The translations under genes were made by a program, and so were the position numbers. This document shows positions 8,441-17,010 of a DNA stretch of 64,000 bases, piece by piece (position 1 is the first letter of the stretch; each line of letters begins with the position of its first letter). The DNA is from an uncultured bacterium (lineage in GTDB: Bacteria; Planctomycetota; UBA1135; GCA-002686595). Location of the stretch: assembly GCA_938075305.1 (NCBI GenBank), contig CALJGV010000008.1, forward strand, positions 124,001 to 188,000, read 5' to 3'. The notes under the pieces were generated by a model. It did no database searches, had not been told where the DNA came from, and saw nothing but the letters and a program-made list of their open reading frames with translations.

Positions 8441-9493
8441 ATGTGGCTCAACGAGAACCTGCAGCCGGGAGACTGGCAGGGCACCTTCCCAAAGATCGAC
8501 GTGGCGGCGGCGGCGGAGCGCATCCGCGAGGTGCTCTCGCCGACGCCCCTGGTGCGCCTCCCCGGTTCGATCCCCGGCGCCCTGGACCTTCGGGGCAAGC
8601 TGGAGAACCGGCAGGAGACCGGCTCGTTCAAGGCCCGCGGGGCGCTGAACAACATGCTGCGGCTCACCGACGAGGAGCGCGCGCGGGGCGTCGTGGCCTC
8701 CAGCTCAGGCAACCACGGCCGGGCCCTGGCCTGGGCCGCACGCCGCGTTGGGGTCCCCGCAACCGTGGTCATGCCCGAGGACGCCTACCCGAACAAGATC
8801 GAGGCCTGCCGCGAGGAAGAGGCCGAGGTCGTGCTGGCGCCGGACCGCTGGCAGGCGGACGTGGTGGCGGAGCAGCTCGCCGGTGAGGGCCGCCTCTGGG
8901 TGCACCCCTACGACCGACCTGGCACCGTCGAGGGGGCGGGCACTGTCGGGCTCGAGCTCGCCGCGGACTGGCCGGAGGTCGAGGTCGTGATCATGTGCAT
9001 CGGAGGCGGCGGGCTGAGCGCGGGCTCCGCGCTGGCCCTGCGTCGGATGCTGGGGGAGGGGGTCGTGCTCCTGGGCGCCGAACCCACCGGCGCCGCGGCC
9101 ATGGTGGCCGCCCAGCGTGAGGGGAAGAGCGTCCACCTGGACACCATCACCAGCCAGGTGCAGGGCCTCACGACCACCTACGCGGGCCACCTCAACGTGG
9201 ACCTTTGCCGCGCGACCCTCGACGGGATCCTGACGGTGGACGATGACGCGATCTACGCCGCTCAGCGGCGGCTCGTGAACGACGACGCCGGGTGCGGCTG
9301 GGCGGCGGAGGTCGTCGAGCCCGCGGGCGCGGCGGCCTACGCTGCGGCGCTCTCCACCGACTTCTGCGATCTGGTGAGCGCGGCGCGGACGCGCCGCGGG
9401 CTCTCCACCGAGCCGCGGGGAGCGATGCGGGTCGCGGTCACCATCTCGGGGGGCAACCCTGCGCCGGCGCAGCTCGCGGAGCAGCGCGCATGA
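8441..9493 (+). CDS. PLP-dependent threonine/serine dehydratase family protein
   Basis: 350 residues, fold type II PLP enzyme. Lys64 in ETGSFKARGA is the Schiff-base lysine. SSSGNHGRALAWAA binds the substrate carboxylate and the glycine-rich CIGGGGLSAGSAL binds the PLP phosphate. The family deaminates threonine or serine to 2-oxo acids. Without the C-terminal ACT-like regulatory domain of biosynthetic IlvA it matches the short catabolic or racemase-like members. Substrate is therefore uncertain: threonine ammonia-lyase, serine dehydratase or serine racemase. The next gene overlaps its stop (ATGA). Confidence 0.88.
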   Translation: MWLNENLQPGDWQGTFPKIDVAAAAERIREVLSPTPLVRLPGSIPGALDLRGKLENRQETGSFKARGALNNMLRLTDEERARGVVASSSGNHGRALAWAARRVGVPATVVMPEDAYPNKIEACREEEAEVVLAPDRWQADVVAEQLAGEGRLWVHPYDRPGTVEGAGTVGLELAADWPEVEVVIMCIGGGGLSAGSALALRRMLGEGVVLLGAEPTGAAAMVAAQREGKSVHLDTITSQVQGLTTTYAGHLNVDLCRATLDGILTVDDDAIYAAQRRLVNDDAGCGWAAEVVEPAGAAAYAAALSTDFCDLVSAARTRRGLSTEPRGAMRVAVTISGGNPAPAQLAEQRA

Positions 9494-11667
9494 GACGTCT
9501 CCTCGCCCTGTCATTGGCTGCGGTCGCCGCGAGCTGCGGCGGCAGTGGAGGGGAGGGTGAGGTGACGCGCCCCCCCGCGAAGGCCTGGGGCCTGCCTGGC
9601 GGCGTGGCCGCGGCCGGACTGGATGAGGAGGTGCGGGCCTCGAGCGACTGCGTGCTGATGCTCGTGCTCGACGGCGTCTCCCGGGCTGACCTGGAGCGGG
9701 ACGACCTCGAGCTCCCGAACCTCGAGTCCCTGGCCGCGGGCGCGGCCCGCTACGGGGACGCGATCGCGGTCTCCACGGGCGGGAACTCCGGGCTCGCCTC
9801 CCTGCTCACCGGCCGGTATCCGCCGGAGCACGGCGTCGGCTCCATGCGCACGCCCATGTTCGCCCGGCTCTCGGAGGAGGAGCGCACCCTGGCCGAGGGC
9901 TTCCACGACCTGGGCTGGCGGACTGTGGCCTCCCTGGCCGAGGCGCGGCAGTCCCGCGGGATCTCGGGCTTCGAGCAGGGCTTCGACGGGTTCGACGCGC
10001 CGCGCCTCGGCGAGGCCGCACGCGATGCCCTCGGCGTCTCCATAGGTGCCCGGGATCTCCTGGCGGGGCCGCTCCTCGAGCCCGGGCTCGGGGTGTTCGG
10101 CCTCGTGGTCTTCGGTGCGCCCCTGGGCGCAGCCAAGGTGGACCCCGAACAGCTCATGGGCGCTGCGCCGCTGATCGGCGAGCGCCTGGCCTCCGTCGCG
10201 GCGGAGCGGGCGGAGGTGGCGCGGGAGCTCCAGCGGCTGGATGGGACTGCCGAGGCGGCTCGGGAGCTCGTCCGCATGCTCGGCCGGGCGCGGGGGAGCG
10301 ACGCCTGGGAGCTGCTCGAGCGCGCCGTCCGGGACGCGCAGCTGCTGGAGATCGACCGCGCGGTGGGGCGACTCCTGGAGCAGGTGGAGGTCGCCGGCCG
10401 CGGCGAGGACTGCACCGTCGTGCTGTGCGCCACGCGCGGCCTCCTCCGCCGGCCGACGGAGCTCACCGTGGGTCGACGCTTCGCGACGGAGCTGCTCGAG
10501 GTCCCCCTCTGGATCCGGTGGGCGCGGGGCCAGGGGAGCGAGACGCCGGTGGTCGAGACCGCCTCGGTGCTCGAGTCCAGCCGCGCGCTGGATCGCGCTT
10601 TTGGTCTGGGCTTGGAGCCCTCGTCCTACCCTTCGGTGGGGTCGGCCTACACCTCCTCGGCTGGCCTCGACGCCCACGCCTTCGTGGCGCCGGACCGACA
10701 GGAGGAGCGACTGGGGATTCAGTCCAACGCACAGGTCTTCGATCGCGCGGGAGGGGTGTCGACCCTGGAGTTTCGCTCCCTGCTCCACGACGACCCGTTC
10801 GCCGACTACACCAGCCCCCCGGAGCTCGAGTTCTGGTGGACCGGGGGCGAGGAGCCTCCGGCCGTGCGCTGGGAGAGCGGCGCGCACCTCGCGCTCGACG
10901 TTCAGGCTGGCGGCGCGCCGGCGCGAAAGGGCCGCCTGACGTTCAATCCCTCGAGTCGGGGGGCGGCGTGGGGGCGACTTCGGCTCGGTGGCCGCGGGGC
11001 CTCGCTGCGGATCTCCCTCGAGCCCCCGCGCCGCGGGGCCAAGGCGTCCGGCGCTCCGGTCCCGGACGCCGTGCTCCTCGGCGGACCCACGCTGGCGCAA
11101 GGGTCGACGCTCTACCTCGAGGGCGGGGGGGGCGAGGCCGTCGATCCGGAGGCGTCGGAGGGGCCTCGGCTCCGGCTCGAGAAGGAACGCAGCGTCTGGT
11201 GGCGGGCCCGGGTGGAGGGCGTGGGGCCCGCGGAGGTGCTGGTGGGCTGCTGGCCGCCCCGGGACCTCTGGGATGAGCTGGCGGTGGAGGTCTCCGCGCC
11301 GGTCCGGCGCGTCGAGGTCCCCGGCCGCCCGGACCTGGCGAAGCTGGTGGGCGAGGCGCCCTTCGACTTCGCGGTCCGCAGGGAGGCCCGGGAACGCTTC
11401 GCCCTCAGCTGCGCGGTGGGGGGGAGCCACCTGGCGCCCGACCGCATCTCGGTGGACGGCGAGGCCCTCGGGGGACCCGACGGCTTCGCGTTCCGCCTGG
11501 ACGGCTGGAAGATGCCGCCGAGGTGGCCGGGCCCCGACGTGGAGGAGTTGGAGGACGGGGTGCTGTATCTCAGGGCTCGAGGGGACCACCCCTCGTCCCC
11601 GCGGGCGAGCGAGGGCTTCACCCTCGAGCAGCTGCGCTTCCTACGCACGCTGCCCCTGGGCGAGTAG
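9490..11667 (+). CDS. Sulfatase/phosphatase-fold lipoprotein lacking the usual nucleophile
   Basis: 725 residues from an ATG overlapping the previous stop. The N-terminus ends in a lipobox (VAASC), so it should be a lipid-anchored envelope protein. Residues about 55-130 follow the alkaline phosphatase/sulfatase superfamily: VLMLVLDGVSRADL (first metal-binding Asp), LPNLESLAAGA, then SLLTGRYPPEHGVGS. In true sulfatases the segment before LLTGR is C/S-x-P-S-R. Here it reads GNSGLAS, so both the formylglycine Cys and the Arg are missing. A C-terminal half of about 300 residues is unlike sulfatases and looks beta-rich. It may be a pseudoenzyme, or it may use another residue such as Thr or Ser of STGGNS. 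Confidence 0.72.
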   Translation: MRRLLALSLAAVAASCGGSGGEGEVTRPPAKAWGLPGGVAAAGLDEEVRASSDCVLMLVLDGVSRADLERDDLELPNLESLAAGAARYGDAIAVSTGGNSGLASLLTGRYPPEHGVGSMRTPMFARLSEEERTLAEGFHDLGWRTVASLAEARQSRGISGFEQGFDGFDAPRLGEAARDALGVSIGARDLLAGPLLEPGLGVFGLVVFGAPLGAAKVDPEQLMGAAPLIGERLASVAAERAEVARELQRLDGTAEAARELVRMLGRARGSDAWELLERAVRDAQLLEIDRAVGRLLEQVEVAGRGEDCTVVLCATRGLLRRPTELTVGRRFATELLEVPLWIRWARGQGSETPVVETASVLESSRALDRAFGLGLEPSSYPSVGSAYTSSAGLDAHAFVAPDRQEERLGIQSNAQVFDRAGGVSTLEFRSLLHDDPFADYTSPPELEFWWTGGEEPPAVRWESGAHLALDVQAGGAPARKGRLTFNPSSRGAAWGRLRLGGRGASLRISLEPPRRGAKASGAPVPDAVLLGGPTLAQGSTLYLEGGGGEAVDPEASEGPRLRLEKERSVWWRARVEGVGPAEVLVGCWPPRDLWDELAVEVSAPVRRVEVPGRPDLAKLVGEAPFDFAVRREARERFALSCAVGGSHLAPDRISVDGEALGGPDGFAFRLDGWKMPPRWPGPDVEELEDGVLYLRARGDHPSSPRASEGFTLEQLRFLRTLPLGE

Positions 11668-11670
11668 TCT
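11665..11670 (+). promoter_or_regulatory. -10-like hexamer of the SpoU methyltransferase gene
   Basis: TAGTCT overlaps the stop codon of the preceding gene and ends 7 nt before the GTG at 11678. There is no Shine-Dalgarno sequence in the CTGCCCC spacer. Confidence 0.35.
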
Positions 11671-11677
11671 CTGCCCC

Positions 11678-12481
11678 GTGAAGCGCATCATCCTCTGCCG
11701 GCCCGCCGGCCCCCGGAACGTGGGGGCCGTCCTCCGCGCGGCCCTGAACTTCGGTCCGGCCGAGGTCGTGATCAAGGGGCTTGGCCGCCCGTCGCTGCTG
11801 GTCCACCCCGACTTCGAGCTCATGTCCCACGGCGGCGAGGACGCGAGATCCGCCATCAAGGTGGTCGAGACCATGGAGGAGGCCCTGGAGGGTTGCCACC
11901 ACGCGGTGGCCTTCACCGCCCGCGCGAGGAAGAAGGAGCGGCGGGTGAACTGGCGCGAGCGCGCGCCGGAGCTCGCGCCCATGGGCGACGACGGGGAGCA
12001 GCGGCTCGCGCTGATCTTCGGCAGCGAGGAGAGCGGCCTCACCCGGGAGGAGGCCGCGGTGGCGCAGGAACTCGCTCACCTCCGGACCGCCCCCGCCCAC
12101 ACCTCCCTCAACCTGGCTCAGGCGGTGACGGTCGTCCTGCACAGCCTCTTCACCGGGGACGAGGTCCACCAGCGCGAGCCCCTGCCCAAGCGCCTCGACC
12201 AGCGTGAGCGGACCTTCCTCAAGGAGCGGATGACCCAGGTGCTGGCGGGAGAGGTGGCCTTCACCGAGTCCGCCGCGCGGGACATCACCGGCGCCATCGA
12301 GCGCATGGTCACGCGCGCGCCGCTCGAGCCCCGCGACGCCCGTGCCTGGCACATCATCCTGCGCTCCCTGGGTTCTCAGGCGACGCCCAACGAGTTCGGT
12401 CTCAAGGAGCAGCCCCGGGACGCAAGACGCCGCGACGCCCTCGCACGAAACGAGGAGCGCCGCGGCGGCGAGGGTGACTGA
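11678..12481 (+). CDS. SpoU/TrmJ-family RNA 2'-O-methyltransferase
   Basis: 267 residues from a GTG. The in-frame sequence upstream lies inside the previous gene and is not used. All three SPOUT knot motifs are present: NVGAVLRAALNFG (motif 1, with the catalytic-side Asn and Arg), LIFGSEESGLTREE (motif 2, the SAM knot) and SLNLAQAVTVVLHSL (motif 3). The C-terminal helical extension of about 90 residues is typical of TrmJ, which methylates position 32 of tRNAs. I favour a TrmJ-like role, but target nucleotides are not readable from sequence. Confidence 0.88.
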   Translation: MKRIILCRPAGPRNVGAVLRAALNFGPAEVVIKGLGRPSLLVHPDFELMSHGGEDARSAIKVVETMEEALEGCHHAVAFTARARKKERRVNWRERAPELAPMGDDGEQRLALIFGSEESGLTREEAAVAQELAHLRTAPAHTSLNLAQAVTVVLHSLFTGDEVHQREPLPKRLDQRERTFLKERMTQVLAGEVAFTESAARDITGAIERMVTRAPLEPRDARAWHIILRSLGSQATPNEFGLKEQPRDARRRDALARNEERRGGEGD

Positions 12482-12490
12482 GGGCCGGGC

Positions 12491-13717
12491 CTACTGGAAG
12501 GTGATCCCGATCGAGCTCGAGAAGTTCGACGCCGGGAGCCCGCCGTTGGAGTCGCGGTGCCAGAACTGCCAGTACTGCCGGTCGCCCGGCTGGAGGGTCA
12601 TCGAACCGCCGCCCGCGACGGGGACTGCAGTGAGGTCCGGCTGGAAGAACACGGAGCCAGCACCCGCGGTGAGGACCTGGGTCACGTAGCGGCCCGGGGC
12701 GCCGAGGCAGAGGTTTCCAAGGGAGCCCCCGGGCGCTGCGACGAAGCCCGTGGTGGGGGCCGTGATGAAGTAGCCCACGGCGTTGACGGGGAGGTCGACC
12801 ACGTAGAGGCTGATCGAGTTGTCCGCGGCGATCTCGCTGCCGATGCCACAAAGGGTGGCCGGGCGGCCCGTGGCGTTCACCTCACCGGCGCAGCCCTGCT
12901 CGCCGACGAGGGGGAACAGGCTGGCGTCGCCGAAGCACGCGGTGAGGGCATAGGAGTTGAAACCCTCCCCGTTCTTCATGAACGCCCGCACGACCACGGC
13001 TTGCTGCGTGGAGGGGTTGGTGGTGTTCACGTAGGTGATCGACTCGTTGTTGGTGGTCGAGGTCGAGCTCGCGAGGACGTTGCCCGTGCAGACGCCACCG
13101 GAGAACTCCAGGACCTCGAGGTCGATGTCTCCCTGGGAGTGGTCGAAGAGCAGGTCGACCTGGAGCTGCACGTCGGCTCGCAGGAGGCGCGCGAAGAAGT
13201 AGTCCTCGTCACAGCCCGTGACCAGGAGGTCGGGCGTCGTGAAGTCCTGGAGGGAGATGAGCGAGCTGCTCTGGCAGCTGTCGTTGTCCTCGAGCGCGTC
13301 GTCGACGACCTCGGTTGCCTCGAAGATTAGCTCGTAGGGCGCCTGGGCGACCCCGGCTCCATTGACGAGTACGGTGAGCTGGCGCGGTGTGCCGCCACAG
13401 TCGAAGTAGGAGAGGGCCTGACCGGAGGCCGCCGCCAGGGGGGCCCCACAGCCAAGCTCGAAGAGCGAGACGTCGTACATCGCCGTGCCGGGGGCCGGCG
13501 AGAGCGCCTCGATCACGATGTGTGCGTTGGCCGGCACATCGATGGCGAAGTAATCGGGGTCCGGACCGAGGGACAGGTTGGGCGTCACGCCGTTGAGCAC
13601 GACCGGCGGAGCGACGCACGTGTCGTTCGGCTCATAGGCGTCCTGGGGGAGGGCATGAGCCGCGGACTGGAGGAGGAGTGTGGCCGTGACAGCGGAGCAG
13701 ATAGGTCTGAATTTCAT
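12491..13717 (-). CDS. Secreted PPC-domain protein with shared C-terminal domain
   Basis: 408 residues from the ATG at 13717. A longer frame exists, but this ATG gives a clean signal peptide ending near HALPQ. Two pre-peptidase C-terminal-like (PPC) beta modules follow. The first starts at DAYEPNDTC with DYFAIDVPANAHIVIEA, the second at EDNDSCQSSS with EDYFFARLL. The last 130 residues form a domain with LPVNAVGYFITAP, GGSLGNLCLGAPGRYV and YWQFWHRDSNGGLPASNFS. The same pattern occurs in the proteins at 24889 and 58095. No catalytic domain is visible. It is likely a secreted or surface structural protein. Confidence 0.8.
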   Translation of the reverse strand: MKFRPICSAVTATLLLQSAAHALPQDAYEPNDTCVAPPVVLNGVTPNLSLGPDPDYFAIDVPANAHIVIEALSPAPGTAMYDVSLFELGCGAPLAAASGQALSYFDCGGTPRQLTVLVNGAGVAQAPYELIFEATEVVDDALEDNDSCQSSSLISLQDFTTPDLLVTGCDEDYFFARLLRADVQLQVDLLFDHSQGDIDLEVLEFSGGVCTGNVLASSTSTTNNESITYVNTTNPSTQQAVVVRAFMKNGEGFNSYALTACFGDASLFPLVGEQGCAGEVNATGRPATLCGIGSEIAADNSISLYVVDLPVNAVGYFITAPTTGFVAAPGGSLGNLCLGAPGRYVTQVLTAGAGSVFFQPDLTAVPVAGGGSMTLQPGDRQYWQFWHRDSNGGLPASNFSSSIGITFQ

Positions 13718-13901
13718 CTCAGGAGCGGGGCAGGGTGGCCGGGCAGGAGGGCTCAACGAACCTCCAGGCTAGTTGGAATCCGGGGCCGGAAGGGGCCCAT
13801 GCGAGGTCGGTGGCCCGGCGGTGCGACATTGAGATCGCTTCGTTCCAAATCGACACGAAGCGGACCCATTTGGGGATGGAGAGCCCACACGGAGGACTAG
13901 G
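13718..13901. promoter_or_regulatory. Divergent intergenic region with an 8-bp inverted repeat
   Basis: This 184-bp gap separates two divergent genes. CGCTTCGT at 13836-13843 and ACGAAGCG at 13855-13862 form a perfect 8-bp inverted repeat with an 11-nt spacer, suitable for a dimeric repressor or a hairpin. Just before the plus-strand start lies a strong Shine-Dalgarno GGAGG at 13891-13895. Confidence 0.35.
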
Positions 13902-14483
13902 ATGTGCGCCGTTCCGATGGTCCACCTCAGCCGCATCTACACCAAGTCAGGCGACACCGGCACCACCCAGCTGGGTGACGGGTCGACGCTCCCCAAGCAC
14001 CACCTGCGGGTCGCGGCGTACGGGAACATCGACGAGCTCAACAGCGTGATCGGCATCATGCTGGTCCACGGGGTCGGGGAATCGACAGCGGAGCGGCTGC
14101 GCCAGATCCAAAACGACCTCTTCGATGTTGGGTCAGACCTCTGCGTTCCCGGGGAGGCCGGTGAGAAGCTTCGAATCACGGCGGTGTATGCGGAGCGGTT
14201 GGAAGGGTGGATCGACGAGGTGAACAAGGCGCTCGAGCCCATCAACTCCTTCGTCCTGCCCGGCGGTTCTCAGGCCGCCGCGTGGCTCCACCTGGCGAGG
14301 ACCGTCTGCCGCCGAACCGAGCGGTCCATCGTCGAGCTGTTCGCGCGCGAGGAAGGGGGGAGGGTCAACGGCGAGGTGCTGAAGTACGTGAACCGCCTCT
14401 CGGATCTGTTCTTCGTCCTCGCTCGAGAGGCCAACGACCACGGTCGGGGCGATGTGCTCTGGGTCCCCGGTCAGAACGGCTGA
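13902..14483 (+). CDS. Cob(I)alamin adenosyltransferase, PduO type
   Basis: 193 residues. It transfers the adenosyl group of ATP to cob(I)alamin to make adenosylcobalamin. The N-terminal ATP loop IYTKSGDTGTTQLGDG is canonical, followed by RVAAYGNIDELNS. The active-site CRRTERSIVEL helix (Arg pair and Glu) lies in the C-terminal half. An ATG at 13917 would match the common family start (MVHLSRIYTK). The Shine-Dalgarno GGAGG with 6-nt spacing favours 13902. No cobalamin riboswitch is seen upstream. Confidence 0.93.
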   Translation: MCAVPMVHLSRIYTKSGDTGTTQLGDGSTLPKHHLRVAAYGNIDELNSVIGIMLVHGVGESTAERLRQIQNDLFDVGSDLCVPGEAGEKLRITAVYAERLEGWIDEVNKALEPINSFVLPGGSQAAAWLHLARTVCRRTERSIVELFAREEGGRVNGEVLKYVNRLSDLFFVLAREANDHGRGDVLWVPGQNG

Positions 14484-14521
14484 CCTCGGCCTCCCGGACC
14501 CGGCAGCAACGGACCTGATCC

Positions 14522-15139
14522 ATGGGCTTCCCGCTGGACTATGAGACTCCCCGCGAGTGGGTCGCGCTCGTGCAGCGAGAGCCGGAGCGGCTCCTCGAGG
14601 ACCACGCTCACTGCGAGCTGAAGGCGGCGTCCTCGGCGCACGCCCTGATCGCCAAGAACCCCGAGCGCACGGAGCTCGTCCGGGATCTGGCCGACATCGC
14701 GATCGAGGAGCTGGAGCACTTCAAGATCGTGGTCTCGGAGCTGGAGTCCCGGGGGGGGCGCCTCGGGGAGCAGTCCGAGAACCTCTACGCCGCGACCCTG
14801 CACCGGCGATCGGCGGCGACGCGCGAGAGCCTGGTGCTCGACCGGCTCGTGATCGCGCACCTCATCGAGGCGAGGAGCCTCGAGCGCTTCCACCTGCTGG
14901 CGGAACACGCGACGGACGATCGCCTGCGCGAGCTCTTTGCCGAGCTCCTCCCTTCCGAGGCGGCGCACCAGGGCTTCTACGCGAAGGCAGCGCGCAGCCT
15001 CTTCGGGCGCGGGCCTGCCGAGGCGCGGATCGCGCACCTACGGCGGCTGGAAGGGGAGGTCATGGCCAGCCTGCCGTTCGACCACACGGTCCACTCCGGC
15101 ATGGTCGGAGCTCCCGAGCTGACGCCGGTGGAGCGGTGA
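14522..15139 (+). CDS. miaE: tRNA-(ms2io6A) hydroxylase
   Basis: 205 residues, ferritin-like diiron monooxygenase that hydroxylates the isopentenyl group of the modified adenosine at tRNA position 37. Metal-ligand helices are visible: EDHAHCELKAASSA, IEELEHFKIV, IEARSLERFHLL and SEAAHQGFYAKA supply the Glu and His ligands in the expected order. MiaA and MiaB, which make its substrate, are not in this window. The downstream acylphosphatase starts inside its stop codon (GTGA). Confidence 0.93.
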   Translation: MGFPLDYETPREWVALVQREPERLLEDHAHCELKAASSAHALIAKNPERTELVRDLADIAIEELEHFKIVVSELESRGGRLGEQSENLYAATLHRRSAATRESLVLDRLVIAHLIEARSLERFHLLAEHATDDRLRELFAELLPSEAAHQGFYAKAARSLFGRGPAEARIAHLRRLEGEVMASLPFDHTVHSGMVGAPELTPVER

Positions 15140-15417
15140 GCACGGGCCCCGTGGAGGCGCGCCGGGTCCTCCTCGAGGGGCGGGTGCAGGGCGTCGGTTT
15201 CCGCTGGCACGCGCGGCTCGAGGCCCGGGCACTCGAGGTCAAAGGCTGGGTTCGAAACCTCGACGACGGCGGCGTCGAGGCACACGTTGAGGGGCACCCC
15301 GACAGGGTAGAGGAGCTCCTCGGCTGGCTCGAGATGGGACCTGCGGGGGCGCGGGTCGACCGGGTGGATGTCCGCCTGGCCGAGGTGGAGGGGCTCCTCG
15401 GCTTCGAGATCCGCTGA
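15136..15417 (+). CDS. Acylphosphatase
   Basis: 93 residues from a GTG overlapping the miaE stop. It hydrolyses acyl phosphates. The catalytic pattern is complete: GRVQGVGFRWHARLEA holds the phosphate-binding loop and its Arg, and GWVRNLDDGGVEAHVEG holds the catalytic Asn. The C-terminal HPDRVEELLGWLEMGP helix is also typical. The large upstream extension of this frame lies on top of miaE and is not coding. Confidence 0.93.
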   Translation: MSTGPVEARRVLLEGRVQGVGFRWHARLEARALEVKGWVRNLDDGGVEAHVEGHPDRVEELLGWLEMGPAGARVDRVDVRLAEVEGLLGFEIR

Positions 15418-15463
15418 GGGCAGGTCGGGCTCCTCGAGCCGTGACCTGGGGCGGGTGGTCATC

Positions 15464-15469
15464 TAGGCT
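15464..15469 (+). promoter_or_regulatory. -10-like hexamer of the Sec-thioredoxin gene
   Basis: TAGGCT ends 6 nt before the ATG at 15476 with no Shine-Dalgarno sequence, consistent with a separate leaderless transcript for the selenoprotein gene. Confidence 0.4.
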
Positions 15470-15475
15470 GACCCC

Positions 15476-17008
15476 ATGGTCCTTCGCTCCGCTTGCTTGC
15501 TCATCCTCGGGCTGCTGCTCCCGGTCCATTCGCTCGCCGAGGAGCCCCAGGAGCTCACCCCAGGCAGCTGGAACACCGTGGGGGAGCGAATCCCGCCCGT
15601 GGAACTCCCTCGCATCGACGGGCGCGGGACGGTGGACCTGGGCTCCCTGCGAGGGCGCAAGCTGCTGTTGATCCACTTCGCCTCCTGGTGAGCGGGCTGC
15701 CGTCGGGACGTGCCGGTCTGGTACGAGCGGGTGCGCCCGATGGTGGCCGCAGGAGAGCTGCAGGTCGTGGGGATCGTCCAGGAGCAGCACCCGGCGAGGG
15801 CCCTGCTCTTCCAGCAGTGGAAGGGGCTGGACTTCCCGATCCTCTGGGACCCCTTCGGGGTCTGCGGTGTCGAGGCGGTTCCTGACCTGACGGCGGTGGA
15901 CGAGCACGGCGTCGTGAGGATCGACCGGCCCTCGCCGAAGGTGTTCCAGGAGCAGTTCGTGGAGGGGTTCCTGAGCCGGAGCTTCGAAGCCCCGGGGGAG
16001 CTCGCGCCCGGGCCGGCGCCCTTCCGGGTCAACGAGCTCGCGCGGCTCGGGGGGGAGCTCTCCGTGGAGCAGCGAGCGCGCCGGGCCACGGCGCGGCTGA
16101 TGCTCGCGGGGCCAGAGGCGCGGACCATCGATGGCGAGGTGGCTGCCTTGCTTGCTGCGGCGAGCTCGGGGCGCCCCCGGGACCACTTCTCGGCGGGGGT
16201 GGCCCTCAGGATGCGGTTCGACGGCCCGCAGGTGCGCGGCACTGACCTGCAGGGGTCCATCGACGCCTGGTTCGCGGCCCTGATGGGGTCACCCAACCAG
16301 TACATCTGGCGCCGTCGGATCCAGCAGTGGGGCCCTGCCCTCGACAAGCCATATGCGTTCTACGACTGGGTCGCGGACGCACGCGCCCAGGTGCAGGAGC
16401 GCGGGGATCGACCGGTGACGCTGCGGGCTCCTCTCTCGAGGGCCGAGCGGGCGCTCCGATCGCGCTCGGTGCCCGTCTCCGGAGGCGGGGCCGTGGCGCC
16501 GGACCCCGAGGGGCGGGTGATTCGTGATCCAGGCAAGCTCGTGAGGATGGAGGTGGCGGTGGCGCTGAACACCGCCGCCGCGGGTCCGCGGATCCGGATC
16601 CCCCGCGGTGCGCTCCGACTCCACGTGGTGCTGCGCCCGCGGCCCGGGGCGAGCTGGCCCACGGACGCGGCGCCGCCGGTCCTCTGGCTGGACCCCGGAG
16701 AGGGGTGGCTGCTATCGAGCCCTCGGGTGGGCTTCGAGTCGCCTGGCGAGGGGGGAGAGCAGCGCGCGCTCATGGTGGACCTCGAGCTGTCGACACCCCT
16801 CATCGCCCTCGGACCCCCGGATCCGAACGCGCCGCCCCCGCCCTCCACCCAGACGCTGCGGGGCTACGCGGTGTACTCCGTGTGCCTCCCCGACGGGACC
16901 TGTGTGTTCCGCCGGCAGGAGCTGACGGCGGTGGTTCGCTATCCGGGGCCCGCAGGCGGGGAGCCCGGGGGGCAGGGCGAGGGATCGACCGGGGGCGACG
17001 ACCGCTGA
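15476..17008 (+). CDS. Secreted thioredoxin-like selenoprotein with in-frame UGA
   Basis: One frame of 511 codons is interrupted by a single TGA at 15689-15691 (codon 72). Before it come a signal peptide (about residues 1-21) and the redoxin start PPVELPRIDGRGTVDLGSLRG. The active site reads HFASW-U-AGCRRDVPVWYE, so the TGA replaces the first Cys of a thioredoxin WCxxC. The fold continues with LQVVGIVQEQ, FPILWDPFGVCGVEAVPDLT and AVDEHGVVRID. Residues about 175-510 are an extra domain without a recognised family, including a proline-rich PPPPSTQTL stretch. A SECIS-like hairpin follows the TGA. The likely role is a thiol or peroxide redox reaction outside the cytoplasm. The lipoprotein-barrel gene starts 2 nt after the stop. 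A simple nonsense mutation is unlikely, since homology and frame run straight across. Confidence 0.87.
15709..15725 (+). promoter_or_regulatory. Candidate bacterial SECIS element 1
   Basis: CGTGCC (15709-15714) pairs with GGTACG (15720-15725) through one G-U pair and encloses the loop GGTCT. The loop begins 23 nt after the TGA at 15689-15691. Known bacterial SECIS hairpins lie just 3' of the UGA with a G near the start of a small apical loop. E. coli fdhF has the same GGUCU core. A bulged U in the stem, seen in fdhF, is not obvious here. Confidence 0.75.
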
Positions 17009-17010
17009 GC

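Noticed and set aside
9511..11589. 692-residue minus-strand frame opposite the sulfatase-fold gene
   Set aside because: Arg/Pro-rich shadow without a motif. The plus strand has a lipobox, a recognisable fold and an overlapping start.
13718..13901. Cobalamin riboswitch before the adenosyltransferase gene
   Set aside because: The 184-bp gap shows no B12-box-like conserved core and is too short for a full element plus promoters.
15476..15691. Sequencing error or pseudogene reading of the TGA
   Set aside because: A single TGA at the exact redox Cys position with a fitting SECIS loop, plus the second case at 28368, makes a chance stop unlikely. A read-level check could still be done.
15710..17008. 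Separate gene starting at the GTG at 15710
   Set aside because: Same frame as the upstream part, begins inside the SECIS hairpin, has no ribosome site and would lack the first half of the thioredoxin fold.
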